The notes under the pieces: generated by a model
Databases searched by the model: none
The model's input: only the letters and a program-made list of their open reading frames with translations
Told to the model about the DNA's origin: nothing
Part shown: positions 48,144-57,915 of the stretch, in pieces
How positions within the stretch are numbered: position 1 is the stretch's first letter
How the letters are laid out: every line of letters begins with the position of its first letter
From: Sphingomonas sp. HDW15A
GTDB lineage: Bacteria > Pseudomonadota > Alphaproteobacteria > Sphingomonadales > Sphingomonadaceae
Assembly: GCF_011301715.1 (NCBI RefSeq)
Contig: NZ_CP049870.1
Coordinates: 682,001 to 746,000, forward strand
Reading direction: 5' to 3'
Length of the DNA stretch: 64,000 bases
Translations under genes and position numbers: made by a program

Positions 48144-48295
48144 GGCGAGCGCCGCGAAAATTTATTCTGAGCATTCTGACCAGACCTGGAAAATGGCTCG
48201 AGCAACGACCTGCGGGCGACCATTTCTGAAGGCTCGGCAACCACGCCCCACGTTGCATCGTTGAGTTCCCGACAATCCAAGTCCGGGAGATCATC

Positions 48296-49363
48296 GTGGT
48301 CGGTAAAATGTGGCGTTCGCTTCTCGCAAGTTCGATTTTCATCGGTGCGGCAGCTCTTTCGCAGCAACCCCAAAGCGCGCAGCCGCAAGAAAAGGGTGGA
48401 TGGGTGCCCCCGGGCACACCGGGTTCCCCGATCGACGGCACGTTGTTTCACGCCCAGGTTCTGATGTCGGCCAATGGCTTCTCGCCGGGAGTCATCGATG
48501 GCAAGAAAGGCGAATCCTTCCGCCTAGCACTGCGCAGCTTCCAGGAATCGCGAGGGCTGGCGGAAACCGGAGAACTAGACGCGGGGACTCGGCGGGCGCT
48601 GCTAGAGGCGAACCGTTCCTCGACGGTCAACGTGAAACTGACTGCCGATGATGTCGGAGGCCGCTTCGTCTATCCGTTCCCGAAGCAACCGGAGGCCCAG
48701 GCCGACCTCGACTTCCTTGGCTATCGCAACATGCTCGAGAAGCTTGCGGAACGATACCATACGACGCCCGACACCATTGTCGCCCTCAACGGAGGCGACA
48801 AGCTGATCGGTCTCGGGCAGGTCCTCAAGCTTCCCAACGTCGTCCCTGCAGCGACTGATTACTCTGGTGTCCAGGGCAAGGGGAGCAATGTGATGCGCGT
48901 TCTGAACGTCGATTCGAACCAGCCGACAGGCGATTATGTGGTCGTCGACAAGAGCGACGGCGTCCTCAAGGTTTATTCAGGCGAAGTTCCAGGCAAGGGC
49001 GAGTCCGCTGAGGGCAAGCTCGTCGCGGCATTTCCGGTGACGATGGGCTCAAAGCAGTATCCCCTGCCGATCGGGCGCTGGAAGGCTACGACTTATGCCT
49101 ATCTTCCGCCGTTCAAATACCAGCCGGAGATCCTCAACAATCCCAAGACGGACAAGGAGCTCGATTTACCGCCCGGACCGAACGGACCAGTTGGCGTGGC
49201 ATGGCTGGATTTGACCAAAGAGCATTACGGGATTCACGGCACTAATGAGCCGCAGACAATCGGCCGGGCCGAATCCAGCGGCTGCATCCGCATGACGAAT
49301 TGGGACGTGCTTCGCCTGTCGCGGATGATGAAGCCCGGTTTCACGGCTATTTTCCAGGCCTAG
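48296..49363 (+). CDS. Exported L,D-transpeptidase (YkuD) with peptidoglycan-binding and LysM-like parts
   Basis: This 355-residue protein has a signal peptide, a peptidoglycan-binding domain (about residues 50-105, LMSANGFSPGVIDGKKGESF), a LysM-like segment (about 145-185) and a YkuD catalytic domain. The catalytic domain has HGTNEPQTIGRAESSGCIRMTNWDV, with the nucleophile Cys in SGCIRM. It should form 3-3 cross-links in peptidoglycan or attach proteins to it in the periplasm. GTG start at 48296 is preferred because GGGAGA lies five bases upstream; ATG at 48308 is possible. Confidence 0.93.
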   Translation: MVGKMWRSLLASSIFIGAAALSQQPQSAQPQEKGGWVPPGTPGSPIDGTLFHAQVLMSANGFSPGVIDGKKGESFRLALRSFQESRGLAETGELDAGTRRALLEANRSSTVNVKLTADDVGGRFVYPFPKQPEAQADLDFLGYRNMLEKLAERYHTTPDTIVALNGGDKLIGLGQVLKLPNVVPAATDYSGVQGKGSNVMRVLNVDSNQPTGDYVVVDKSDGVLKVYSGEVPGKGESAEGKLVAAFPVTMGSKQYPLPIGRWKATTYAYLPPFKYQPEILNNPKTDKELDLPPGPNGPVGVAWLDLTKEHYGIHGTNEPQTIGRAESSGCIRMTNWDVLRLSRMMKPGFTAIFQA

Positions 49364-49382
49364 CCTTGCTGCAGGGGACCCT

Positions 49383-50005
49383 ATGACGCGCATCTCGAAC
49401 ATCGTGGTCTGGTTGATCCTCGCCGGCGTCGCTGTTGTTCTCTATCTCGGTATTACCGGGCAGTTCCGCAGCGGCACGATTGCCGTCACTTCGCCAAAGG
49501 TGATCGATCCCGCTGGTCGAAAGCCGCCGGTGATCTTCGGCGGTGCGACGGTGGGACCGGCCGGCCTGGCGATTCCGGTCGCTGGCGTGGGCGCTGGGCA
49601 ATTGATCGATACGTTCACCCAGGCGCGCGCAGGTGGAGCCCGTGTCCATGATGCAATTGACATCATGGCCCCGAGGGTGCGCCCGTCGTTGCGGCAGCGC
49701 CGGGTCGAGTCGAGAAGCTCTTCTATTCCGATGGCGGCGGAGGTCTTACCGTTTATGTCCGGTCACCTGACGAACGCTGGTCCTACTATTATGCCCACCT
49801 GCAGAGTTATGCGCCGGGTCTCGCCGAGGGTCAGCAGGTCAGGCGCGGGCAGTTGATCGGGCGGGTCGGTTATACGGGCAATGCCAACCCGGAAGGTCCC
49901 CACCTGCATTTCGCGATCAACAGCATGCAGCCCGGAGAAAAATGGTGGCAGGGGTCGCCAGTCAATCCGTACCCGCTGCTTGCCGGAAAGGGCACGAACC
50001 GCTAG
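49383..50005 (+). CDS. M23 (LytM-type) peptidase-family protein, frame broken at 49669-49672
   Basis: An N-terminal hydrophobic helix ([21 protein letters not shown]) anchors or exports it. The first half of the M23 domain includes HDAIDIMAP, with the metal His and Asp. One added C in the four-C run at 49669-49672 ([19 protein letters not shown]) continues through [11 protein letters not shown] and the second metal motif HLHF, ending at 50005 with 207 residues. It probably cleaves peptidoglycan cross-bridges in the periplasm. The L,D-transpeptidase gene lies just upstream, so this is a small wall-remodelling pair. Confidence 0.85.
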
Positions 50006-50085
50006 GGGCGCAGCGCGTTTATATCGGGACCTGCGCAAACGGGCCCCGAGGCTCTTTCAACCAGTCAAGCGGAAAGCGTGATCGC

Positions 50086-50649
50086 ATGAAGATCAGCGGC
50101 GTGGACATTCGTCCCGGGAACATCATCGAATATGAGGGCGGCATCTGGCGAGCCGTGAAAATCCAGCACACCCAGCCGGGCAAGGGCGGCGCCTACATGC
50201 AGGTCGAGATGAAAAACCTCATCGACGGCCGCAAGACCAACGTCCGCTTCCGCTCCGCCGAGACTGTCGAGCGGGTTCGCCTCGACACCAAGGATTTCCA
50301 GTTCCTGTTCGCCGACGGTGAAGACCTGACCTTCATGGACAAGGAATCCTACGAGCAGATCACGCTTCCGCGCGACACGCTCGGCGACGCGGCTGCCTTC
50401 CTTCAGGACGGCATGGACGTGGTAATGGAACTTCACGACGAAAAACCAATCAGCGTCCAGCTTCCCGACACGGTCGAAGCCACCATCGTCGAGGCAGACG
50501 CGGTAGTGAAGGGCCAGACCGCGAGCTCCAGCTACAAGCCGGCCCTGCTGGACAATGGCGTCCGCATCATGGTTCCGCCGCACATCTCAAGTGGCACCAA
50601 GGTCGTGGTCGACGTCTACGAACAGACCTACGTGCGCCGCGCCGACTGA
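50086..50649 (+). CDS. efp: Elongation factor P
   Basis: This 187-residue protein relieves ribosome stalling at polyproline. It has three OB-like domains. Modified-Lys loop is QPGKGGAY with Lys33. The window carries a gene with about 32 consecutive prolines (see 5488-6655), an obvious EF-P client if expressed. The start at 50086 ([11 protein letters not shown]) fits the family. The cupin gene overlaps by TGATG. Confidence 0.96.
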   Translation: MKISGVDIRPGNIIEYEGGIWRAVKIQHTQPGKGGAYMQVEMKNLIDGRKTNVRFRSAETVERVRLDTKDFQFLFADGEDLTFMDKESYEQITLPRDTLGDAAAFLQDGMDVVMELHDEKPISVQLPDTVEATIVEADAVVKGQTASSSYKPALLDNGVRIMVPPHISSGTKVVVDVYEQTYVRRAD

Positions 50650-50972
50650 TGGTCGACGTGGTCACCGATGTCGCCAGCTTCCGCGCCGACGAGGCGTGGG
50701 GAGGCAAGCGCATCGCGACGTTCGGCGACACGCGCACCGACCTGCTTTGGACGGACAAGCCGTTCCATTGGCACACCAACAGTGCCGATGAAGTCTTCGT
50801 GGTGCTCAATGGCCGTGTGGACATGCGCTATCGCGACGCGGGTCTCGAAAAGCGCGTCTGGCTAGAAGCTGGGGACATGATGGTGATCCGGCAGGGCGAG
50901 GAGCATGTCGCGACACCCGATGGAGAGGTGCGGCTGCTGATTGTCGCCTCGCCTGCCGAAAAGGAAGATTAA
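50649..50972 (+). CDS. Small cupin-domain protein
   Basis: This 107-residue single cupin barrel has HWHTNSADEVFVVLNG as its first metal motif and DMMVIRQGEEHVATP as its second. Metal-binding is likely. Function and substrate cannot be told from sequence. It overlaps both neighbours by one or a few bases, so it is probably part of the efp transcript. Confidence 0.85.
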   Translation: MVDVVTDVASFRADEAWGGKRIATFGDTRTDLLWTDKPFHWHTNSADEVFVVLNGRVDMRYRDAGLEKRVWLEAGDMMVIRQGEEHVATPDGEVRLLIVASPAEKED

Positions 50973-51787
50973 TGGTTAGCCACTCCGGCCTCATCACTGT
51001 CATGCAGCGCGCGGCCCGCAAGGCCGCACCGCGCCTTCGCCGGGATTTCGGCGAGGTCGAGCAGCTGCAGGTGTCCAGGAAGGGCCCGGCCGACTTCGTA
51101 TCGATGGCCGACAAGCGTGCAGAGACGACCGTGATCGAGGAACTTCGCAGCGCACGCCCGGACTGGGCGGTGCTCAGCGAGGAGTCCGGCGAGATCGAGG
51201 GCGACCCGGACAAGCCACGCTGGATTATCGACCCGCTCGATGGCACGTCCAACTTTCTCCACGGTATTCCCCATTTCGCCATCTCGATCGCGGTCGAGGA
51301 CCGACGGCCGGGCAGCAAGCCAGAGATCACGCACGGCCTCGTCTATCAGCCGCTCACCGACGAGAGCTTCTGGGCGGAGAAGGGCAGGGGAGCCTGGCTC
51401 CAGGACCGCCGCCTTCGTGTTTCCGCGCGCCGCCACCTCGATGAATCCCTGATTGGCACGGGTCTCCCGCACTTCGGTCGCGGGGACGTCTCTAACTGGA
51501 GCCAGATCTACAGCGCGATTGCCCCTGAAGTCAGCGGCATCCGCCGGATGGGCGCGGCCAGCCTTGACCTGGCGTGGGTTGCCGCCGGGCGCTTCGACGG
51601 CTTCTGGGAAGACGATCTCGACATCTGGGACGTTGCCGCCGGACTGATCCTGATCCGCGAGGCCGGAGGCTTCATCAGCGATTATCGGGGGCAGGACCGG
51701 ATGGTGGAGCGCCGAGAGTATCTCGCCGCAAACGGCGATGTCCATTCCAAGCTTCATAAGCTGGTCGCCAAGGCCACCCGCAGGTGA
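50972..51787 (+). CDS. Inositol monophosphatase-family phosphatase
   Basis: This 271-residue enzyme has SEESGEIEG, WIIDPLDGTSNFLHG and DIWDVAAGLILIREAGG, which bind magnesium and phosphate. It is close in sequence to SuhB-type proteins, which also act on other sugar or inositol phosphates and in rRNA transcription. Start ATG overlaps the cupin stop (TAATGG type). It overlaps the next gene by GTGA. Confidence 0.92.
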   Translation: MVSHSGLITVMQRAARKAAPRLRRDFGEVEQLQVSRKGPADFVSMADKRAETTVIEELRSARPDWAVLSEESGEIEGDPDKPRWIIDPLDGTSNFLHGIPHFAISIAVEDRRPGSKPEITHGLVYQPLTDESFWAEKGRGAWLQDRRLRVSARRHLDESLIGTGLPHFGRGDVSNWSQIYSAIAPEVSGIRRMGAASLDLAWVAAGRFDGFWEDDLDIWDVAAGLILIREAGGFISDYRGQDRMVERREYLAANGDVHSKLHKLVAKATRR

Positions 51788-52668
51788 TTCTTGCCGCGGC
51801 TTTTATAGCTGCAGCGCCAGCCATCTCGCCCGCAATCGCCTACCGCATCGATCCCGCTCACCGGATCGTCGAAGGGATAGCCAGCGACGGCAAGTCTCTT
51901 TGGGTCTCCTCGATCCTCGATCGGGTCATCCTTCGTTGCGACAAGGTCTGCGCTCCGGCGTTCACGCTCGATGGCCCAGCGCACCCGCTGGGAATTGCCT
52001 GGGACTCGGACCGACAATGGTTGTGGATCGCCATGCATTGTCTGGACCTCAAAGGCATCAGCCCGTGCGAGGGTGAGCTTCGCGCAGTCGACCGGAAGGG
52101 ACGCACTCGATACAGCGGTCGTCCGGTAGACAATTTCAAGCCCGGCGACGTGTCGGTCCATCGCAGCGTGGTCACGGTCAGCGATAGCGCAACGGGGGCA
52201 ATCTACCGGCTGTACCGGCAGCGCTTCTCGACGGTCCGTTCGGTTCATGAGGGAAAGAGTGCGCAGGGGAGTGCAACGCTTCCCAACGGCCGTACACTTG
52301 TTGCTGCAGATTACTCTAAAGGCATTTCGACGTTCCCGGTGCCCTACGGCCCGCATACCGATCCCAAGAGCGCCGACGGCAAGACGCTCCAGGGAATCGA
52401 CGGTCTCGTGGCGGTCGGAAAGCGCGTATTTGGCGTTTATAATGGACGCGTTCCCGGAAAACTGATCGAAATGACGATCCAAGGCGATCGCCTTGGCTAT
52501 GGCGAAGTACCGGACGGCGGACTGCTTCCGGATCCGACGCAGGTGACGGTTCAGGGCGATGCGCTTTTTGTTGTTGGCGATTCCGGATGGGCGACGATCG
52601 ACAAACAGCCAGTCCGGGCAACTGGCGCCACGATTATCCGCCTGCCTCTGCCAAAATCGGCAGAGTGA
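51784..52668 (+). CDS. Exported beta-propeller-like protein of unknown function
   Basis: This 294-residue protein has a signal peptide (LAAAFIAAAPAISPAIA). It shows repeated short blade-like segments such as GIASDGKSLWVSS, GIAWDSDRQWLWIA, VTVSDSATGAIYRL and GLVAVGKRVFGVY. The pattern resembles a seven-blade sensor or lactonase-like propeller, but I recognise no catalytic residues. GTG start overlaps the phosphatase stop. Four Cys residues near 50-90 could form disulfides. Confidence 0.65.
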   Translation: MILAAAFIAAAPAISPAIAYRIDPAHRIVEGIASDGKSLWVSSILDRVILRCDKVCAPAFTLDGPAHPLGIAWDSDRQWLWIAMHCLDLKGISPCEGELRAVDRKGRTRYSGRPVDNFKPGDVSVHRSVVTVSDSATGAIYRLYRQRFSTVRSVHEGKSAQGSATLPNGRTLVAADYSKGISTFPVPYGPHTDPKSADGKTLQGIDGLVAVGKRVFGVYNGRVPGKLIEMTIQGDRLGYGEVPDGGLLPDPTQVTVQGDALFVVGDSGWATIDKQPVRATGATIIRLPLPKSAE

Positions 52669-52698
52669 TCACAATTACGGTACTTCACCCGCTTGCCC

Positions 52699-52714
52699 GA
52701 CGCGGGCCCGCGTC
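52699..52714. promoter_or_regulatory. Perfect 16-base palindrome in the nuo leader
   Basis: GACGCGGGCCCGCGTC lies 45 bases before the nuoA start in a gap of only 90 bases. It has no loop, so it is more likely a protein site than a hairpin. As the sole strong symmetric site before a 12-gene operon it is a candidate operator. Confidence 0.35.
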
Positions 52715-52758
52715 CTAAAGCGCCGCCAACCTTAGCAAGTTCCCGCTGGAGTTCCCCC

Positions 52759-53136
52759 TTGGCCGACGTCGCCGCCGGATATCTGCCGATCCTGCTGTTC
52801 CTAGGAATCGCACTCGCTCTTTCGAGTGCGTTCGTGGTTCTGCCGATGCTGGTGTCGCGCCTTACCGGCGCCCACAATCCTACCGCGGAAAAGCTCAGTG
52901 AATATGAATGCGGCTTCCCGGCTTTCGAAGACAGCCGCGCACAGTTCGACGTCCGCTTTTACCTCGTCGCAATCCTGTTCATCGTCTTCGATCTGGAAGC
53001 AGCTTTCCTGTTTCCATGGGCGGTGACGCTCGATGAAACCGGGTGGGTCGGCTGGACCGCAATGATGGTCTTCCTTGCCGAGCTTGCGCTGGGCCTTGCC
53101 TATGCCTGGAAGAAGGGAGCGCTCGAATGGGAGTGA
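52759..53136 (+). CDS. nuoA: NADH-quinone oxidoreductase subunit A
   Basis: This 125-residue subunit has three membrane helices and the conserved loop [40 protein letters not shown]. It is part of the proton-pumping arm near the quinone site of complex I. The start is TTG at 52759 with GGAG seven bases upstream, the only start that gives the usual length. It begins the nuo operon; the 3' end overlaps nuoB by ten bases. Confidence 0.93.
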   Translation: MADVAAGYLPILLFLGIALALSSAFVVLPMLVSRLTGAHNPTAEKLSEYECGFPAFEDSRAQFDVRFYLVAILFIVFDLEAAFLFPWAVTLDETGWVGWTAMMVFLAELALGLAYAWKKGALEWE

Positions 53137-53714
53137 GCCCAGACAAGACTGGTCTGCTTGATCCGACCGTCCAGATCAGCCCGGTACGCGATGCGCCGCC
53201 GGTGCCGATGACCATGGAGGAGCGCGAGAAGCTCGAGGCCATGCGCCGCGAGCTCGACGAAAAGGGCTTCGCGGTCGCCAGCCTTGAAGACCTCGTTCAC
53301 TGGGCTCGCACCGGATCGCTCTGGTGGATGACGTTCGGCCTGGCCTGCTGCGCGGTCGAGATGATTCACGTGAACATGCCTCGCTACGATCTCGAGCGCT
53401 TCGGCGTCGCTCCGCGCGCTTCTCCGCGCCAGTCGGACGTGATGATCGTGGCAGGGACGCTGTGCAACAAGATGGCTCCGGCGCTTCGCAAGGTCTACGA
53501 CCAGATGAGCGAGCCGAAATACGTGATCTCAATGGGTAGCTGCGCCAACGGCGGCGGCTACTATCATTACAGCTATTCGGTAGTTCGCGGCTGCGACCGC
53601 ATCGTTCCAGTTGATATCTATGTTCCCGGCTGCCCACCGACCGCCGAGGCATTGCTCTATGGGATCATGCAACTCCAGCGGAAGATCCGCCGCGAAGGGA
53701 CCATCGAGCGGTGA
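53127..53714 (+). CDS. nuoB: NADH-quinone oxidoreductase subunit B
   Basis: This 195-residue subunit holds cluster N2 next to quinone. Its Cys ligands are present: [20 protein letters not shown] region, [15 protein letters not shown] and [14 protein letters not shown]. The first 45 residues are a low-conservation tail with an acidic/Pro-rich stretch. The start at 53127 lies inside the nuoA end. The stop overlaps nuoC by GTGA. Confidence 0.95.
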   Translation: MGVSPDKTGLLDPTVQISPVRDAPPVPMTMEEREKLEAMRRELDEKGFAVASLEDLVHWARTGSLWWMTFGLACCAVEMIHVNMPRYDLERFGVAPRASPRQSDVMIVAGTLCNKMAPALRKVYDQMSEPKYVISMGSCANGGGYYHYSYSVVRGCDRIVPVDIYVPGCPPTAEALLYGIMQLQRKIRREGTIER

Positions 53715-54571
53715 GCATATCATCGGCCCCCTTGATCAAGCCGCGCGACGGCTTTGCGAAGACGTTTGCCGCGGCGATCGGTCCTGCGCACGTCGCGACC
53801 AAGGACGCGGTAGGCGAGCTGACTTTCACCGTTACCCGCGACGGCTTGGTGGAGGCCGCACGTATCGCCCGCGATGAGTTCGGCTATCAGCAGCTGATGG
53901 AAATAGCCGGCGCGGATTACCCCGAGCGGGCCGAGCGGTTCGAAGTCAATTATCACCTGCTGTCGGTGACCCATAATCACCGCATACGGCTCAAGGTAAT
54001 GACCGACGAGGAAACGCCGGTCCCAAGCCTGACCGGTCTGTGGCCGGTTGCGGGCTGGCTCGAGCGCGAGGTTTTCGACATGTACGGCGTCATCTTCGCC
54101 GGCAATGCAGACCTCCGCCGAATCCTGACTGACTATGGGTTCGAAGGGCATCCGCTGCGCAAGGACTTCCCGCAGACGGGTTATGTCGAACTGCGCTATT
54201 CGGAAGCCGAGAAGCGCGTCGTGTACGAACCCGTTCGCCTGCCGCAGGATTTCCGCAATTGGGACTTCCTGATGCCCTGGGAAGGCGCGGAATATCGTCT
54301 TCCTGGCGACGAGAAGGCCGGCCAGAGCGTTGGTGCGCCGACGCCCTCGTCCGCTCCGAACAGCGCTCCGCCCGCTTCGAAGGCTCCGCCGGCGACGCCC
54401 AAGACGACCGACAAGCCGGCCGACACCGGTGGTGGCAAGCCGGCCGACGAAGCTGCGACCAAGGAAGCTCGCAAGCCCGCCGCGAGGAAGGCCGAGGGGC
54501 CTAAGGCCAGTGGCACTTCCGAGCCCAAGTCGCCGCGCTCTGCCCGCAAAAAGAAGGGTGATGAGGCATGA
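53711..54571 (+). CDS. nuoC: NADH-quinone oxidoreductase subunit C with long Ala/Pro/Lys-rich tail
   Basis: The core (residues 1 to about 200) shows [46 protein letters not shown] and GHPLRKDFP, as in other NuoC (30 kDa) subunits. The tail of about 80 residues ([21 protein letters not shown] onward) is rich in Ala, Pro and Lys and ends [13 protein letters not shown]. It is longer than in the usual family and looks disordered. GTG start overlaps nuoB; the stop overlaps nuoD (ATGA). Confidence 0.93.
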   Translation: MSISSAPLIKPRDGFAKTFAAAIGPAHVATKDAVGELTFTVTRDGLVEAARIARDEFGYQQLMEIAGADYPERAERFEVNYHLLSVTHNHRIRLKVMTDEETPVPSLTGLWPVAGWLEREVFDMYGVIFAGNADLRRILTDYGFEGHPLRKDFPQTGYVELRYSEAEKRVVYEPVRLPQDFRNWDFLMPWEGAEYRLPGDEKAGQSVGAPTPSSAPNSAPPASKAPPATPKTTDKPADTGGGKPADEAATKEARKPAARKAEGPKASGTSEPKSPRSARKKKGDEA

Positions 54572-55797
54572 GCCAGACACTCGACATCATGGTCGGAGCT
54601 CCGGGCGACAAGCCGACCGCGGGCGATCAGACCGTCAGCAATTACACGATTAACTTCGGTCCGCAGCATCCGGCGGCGCACGGGGTGCTTCGGCTGATCA
54701 TGGAACTGGACGGGGAGATCGTCGAGCGCGTCGATCCGCACATTGGTCTGCTTCATCGCGGCACCGAGAAGCTGATCGAATATCGCACCTATTCGCAGAA
54801 CATCCCGTACTTCGACCGGCTCGATTACTGCTCGCCGATGTGCATGGAGCACAGCTACGTGCTGGCGATCGAGAAGCTGTTGGGTCTCGAAGTGCCGCTC
54901 CGCGCCCAGTACATCCGCGTGCTGATGGCGGAGCTGACGCGCATCTCCAATCACATGCTCAATCTTGGCAGCCACGTCATGGACGTTGGCGCCATGACGC
55001 CAAACCTGTGGTTGTTTGAGGTCCGCGAGGACACGATGCAGCTTTACGAGGCGGTGTCGGGTGCGCGCATGCACGCCAATTACTTCCGCGTCGGCGGCGT
55101 CCACCAGGACATTCCGGAAAAGGTCCTGGCCGATATGGCGACCTTCCTCGACAAGCGCATGCCGTTGTTCGAGGATGCGATCAGCCTTGTTGCGGACAAT
55201 CGCATCTTCAAGCAGCGCAACGTCGATATCGGCACCGTGACCAAGGAAGACGCGCTTGCCTGGGGCTTCTCAGGGCCAATGATCCGCGCTGCGGGTATCC
55301 CGTGGGATCTCAGGCGCTCGCAGCCCTACGAGGTCTACGACCGGATGGAGTTCGACATTCCTGTCGGAACCAAGGGCGACTGCTATGATCGCTTCATGGT
55401 GCGCGTCGAGGAAGTGCGCCAGTCGGCGCGCATCATGCGCCAGTGCCTGAAAGAGATGCCGGCCGGTCCGATCGGGACCGACGACCGCAAGGTCTTCCCG
55501 CCTCGCCGCGCTGAAATGAAGCAGTCGATGGAAGCGCTGATCCATCACTTCAAGCTCTACACCGAGGGCTATCACGTACCCGCCGGAGAAGTGTACGTCG
55601 CGACCGAGAGCCCGAAGGGCGAGTTCGGCGTCTATCTCGTGGCAGACGGCACCAACAAACCCTATCGCTGCAAGATCAGGCCGACCGCCTTTTCACACCT
55701 GCAGGCAATGGATTTCATGATGAAGGGCCACATGCTCGCCGACGTCACCGCAGTGCTCGGCGCCGCCGACATCGTCTTTGGGGAGTGCGACCGCTAA
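54568..55797 (+). CDS. nuoD: NADH-quinone oxidoreductase subunit D
   Basis: This 409-residue 49 kDa-type subunit lines the quinone pocket. It has [54 protein letters not shown] and the C-terminal PHL-type end DIVFGECDR. All are the standard family motifs. It is the central part of complex I between the nuoC and nuoE genes. Confidence 0.97.
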   Translation: MSQTLDIMVGAPGDKPTAGDQTVSNYTINFGPQHPAAHGVLRLIMELDGEIVERVDPHIGLLHRGTEKLIEYRTYSQNIPYFDRLDYCSPMCMEHSYVLAIEKLLGLEVPLRAQYIRVLMAELTRISNHMLNLGSHVMDVGAMTPNLWLFEVREDTMQLYEAVSGARMHANYFRVGGVHQDIPEKVLADMATFLDKRMPLFEDAISLVADNRIFKQRNVDIGTVTKEDALAWGFSGPMIRAAGIPWDLRRSQPYEVYDRMEFDIPVGTKGDCYDRFMVRVEEVRQSARIMRQCLKEMPAGPIGTDDRKVFPPRRAEMKQSMEALIHHFKLYTEGYHVPAGEVYVATESPKGEFGVYLVADGTNKPYRCKIRPTAFSHLQAMDFMMKGHMLADVTAVLGAADIVFGECDR

Positions 55798-56462
55798 TGG
55801 CCGAGCGCGCTTTCGCCCCTGACACGCCCGAGCTCCGCGCTGAGTGGGGCGATTTCGCCTGGACCGAGGCCAATGCCAAGGCGGCCGCGAAGATTGTCGC
55901 CAAATATCCGGCGGGACGACAGATGTCGGCGTCTATTCCGTTTCTCGATCTTGCCCAGCGCCAGGTCGGCGAAATGACGGGCACACAGGGTTGGCTTCCG
56001 ATCCCGGTGATCGAGTTCGTCGCGCGCGAGCTCAACATGCCGCCGATTCAAGTGCAGGAAGTCGCCAGCTTCTACACGATGTTCAACCTCGTCCCGGTAG
56101 GGAAATTCCACGTCCAGGTCTGCGGCACGACGCCGTGCATGCTTCGCGGATCGGACGACGTGCTCACAGCCTGCTACAAGCGTGGCCTCAAGAAAGGCGA
56201 CACCACCGAGGACGGCCTGTTCACGTTGACCGAGGTCGAGTGCCTAGGCGCTTGCGCCAATGCGCCGATGGTCCAGATCAACGACGACAATTTCGAGGAT
56301 CTGACGGAGGACAGCATGACCGCGATCCTCGACGCGCTGGCCTCAGGCAAATCGCCCAAGCCCGGCCCGCAGGTTGATCGACAGACCAGCTGTCCCGAGG
56401 GCGGCCCGTCCAGCCTGAAGAAAATGGCCGAGCGGAATTACGATTACAGGGGGCAATGGTAA
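55797..56462 (+). CDS. nuoE: NADH-quinone oxidoreductase subunit E
   Basis: This 221-residue 24 kDa subunit carries a 2Fe-2S cluster. Its Cys ligands are in QVCGTTPCMLRG and VECLGACANAPMVQIN. The C-terminal end carries a short extra region after the conserved domain. The start at 55797 overlaps the nuoD stop by one base (TAATG). The stop again overlaps the next small gene by one base. Confidence 0.95.
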   Translation: MAERAFAPDTPELRAEWGDFAWTEANAKAAAKIVAKYPAGRQMSASIPFLDLAQRQVGEMTGTQGWLPIPVIEFVARELNMPPIQVQEVASFYTMFNLVPVGKFHVQVCGTTPCMLRGSDDVLTACYKRGLKKGDTTEDGLFTLTEVECLGACANAPMVQINDDNFEDLTEDSMTAILDALASGKSPKPGPQVDRQTSCPEGGPSSLKKMAERNYDYRGQW

Positions 56463-56608
56463 TGGGTACCGCCGTTCGCGCCCTGATCGCGATCCTTCTC
56501 CTCATCCTTGCCTTTAAGATCCTCAAGGGCCTTCTCGGCCTCGCGGTCGGCATCGCCATCGCGGCGGTGATCTTCTTCGGCGCCAAGAATCTTCTGGAGA
56601 AGAAGTGA
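56462..56608 (+). CDS. Small membrane protein within the nuo operon
   Basis: This 48-codon frame lies exactly between nuoE and nuoF. Its ATG shares a base with the nuoE stop (TAATG) and its TGA shares a base with the nuoF ATG (TGATG). The peptide is mostly hydrophobic: [19 protein letters not shown] then [20 protein letters not shown], ending LLEKK. It predicts two short membrane helices or one bent hairpin. Tight coupling on both sides supports a real gene. The family is not recognised; a complex I assembly or accessory role is inferred. Confidence 0.75.
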   Translation: MGTAVRALIAILLLILAFKILKGLLGLAVGIAIAAVIFFGAKNLLEKK

Positions 56609-57915
56609 TGGGCAGCACCTCACCGCTCCAGGACAAGGACCGCATCTTTACCAACGTCTACGGCTTCCAGGGCGCGGACCTGAAGTCGGCACAAGGTCGC
56701 GGGGACTGGGACAAGACAGCCGACCTGATGAAGCTCGGCCAAGACAAGATTATCGAGATCGTCAAGGAATCCGGGCTTCGCGGCCGCGGCGGAGCGGGGT
56801 TCCCGACCGGCATGAAGTGGAGCTTCATGCCCAAGGAGCCGACGCCCGGCCGTCCGAACTTCTTGGTCATTAACGCCGACGAGTCCGAGCCGGGCAGCTG
56901 CAAGGACCGCGAGATCATCCGCCACGATCCGCACAAGCTCGTCGAAGGCGCGCTGATCTCCGGTTTCGCGATGCGGGCGCGCGCTGGCTACATCTACATC
57001 CGCGGCGAATTCATCCGCGAAACGCAGGCGCTCGAGAAGGCCGTGGCCGAGGCTTACGAGGCGGGCCTGCTTGGCAAGAATGCCGCCGGCTCCGGCTACG
57101 ATTTCGACCTCTTCGTACACCGCGGCGCGGGCGCCTACATCTGCGGCGAAGAGACCGCGATGCTCGAGAGTCTCGAAGGCAAGAAGGGCCAGCCGCGCCT
57201 GAAGCCGCCGTTCCCGGCCGGCGCCGGCCTCTACGGCTGCCCGACCACCGTGAACAATGTCGAGAGCATTGCCGTAGTCCCGACGATCCTTCATCGCGGA
57301 GCGGAGTGGTTCAAGAGCTTCGGGCGCGAGAATAACGCCGGCACCAAGCTGTTTCAGATCTCCGGCCACGTGAACAAGCCCTGCGTCGTCGAGGAATCGA
57401 TGAGCATCAGCTTCCGCGAGCTGATTGACATCCATGCAGGCGGGATTCGCGGCGGTTGGGACAACCTTCTCGCCGTCATCCCCGGCGGCTCCTCCGTGCC
57501 GCTCGTTCCCGGCGAGCAGATCGCCGACGCGCCGATGGATTTCGACGGCCTCAAGGAGCTCGGCTCGGGCCTCGGCACTGCGGCGGTCATCGTCATGGAC
57601 AAGTCGACCGACATCGTCCGGGCAATCAGCCGCATCAGCTACTTCTACAAGCATGAGAGTTGCGGCCAGTGCACGCCATGCCGCGAGGGCACGGGTTGGA
57701 TGTGGCGAACGATGGAGAAACTCCGGACCGGCGACGCCGAGCCAGCGACCATCGACCGCCTGTTCGACGTCACCAAGCAGGTTGAGGGGCACACTATCTG
57801 CGCGCTTGGCGACGCCGCCGCCTGGCCGATCCAGGGTCTCATTCGACACTTCCGCCCCGAGCTCGAACGCCGCATGGCCGAGCGCGGTAATGCCATTCGC
57901 GAGGCAGCTGAATAA
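56608..57915 (+). CDS. nuoF: NADH-quinone oxidoreductase subunit F
   Basis: This 435-residue 51 kDa subunit binds NADH, FMN and one 4Fe-4S cluster. It has [15 protein letters not shown] (FMN loop), [19 protein letters not shown] and the cluster ligands [15 protein letters not shown] plus a later Cys in [13 protein letters not shown]. The start at 56608 overlaps the small membrane gene; a GTG three bases earlier is less likely. The stop overlaps nuoG by one base. Confidence 0.97.
   Translation: MGSTSPLQDKDRIFTNVYGFQGADLKSAQGRGDWDKTADLMKLGQDKIIEIVKESGLRGRGGAGFPTGMKWSFMPKEPTPGRPNFLVINADESEPGSCKDREIIRHDPHKLVEGALISGFAMRARAGYIYIRGEFIRETQALEKAVAEAYEAGLLGKNAAGSGYDFDLFVHRGAGAYICGEETAMLESLEGKKGQPRLKPPFPAGAGLYGCPTTVNNVESIAVVPTILHRGAEWFKSFGRENNAGTKLFQISGHVNKPCVVEESMSISFRELIDIHAGGIRGGWDNLLAVIPGGSSVPLVPGEQIADAPMDFDGLKELGSGLGTAAVIVMDKSTDIVRAISRISYFYKHESCGQCTPCREGTGWMWRTMEKLRTGDAEPATIDRLFDVTKQVEGHTICALGDAAAWPIQGLIRHFRPELERRMAERGNAIREAAE

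Noticed and set aside
48144..48295. Small RNA or extra gene between apaG and the L,D-transpeptidase gene
   Set aside because: No stem, promoter or coding frame stood out in these 152 bases.
56620..57849. 409-codon open frame opposite nuoF
   Set aside because: Antisense to a conserved complex I subunit with all motifs on the plus strand.
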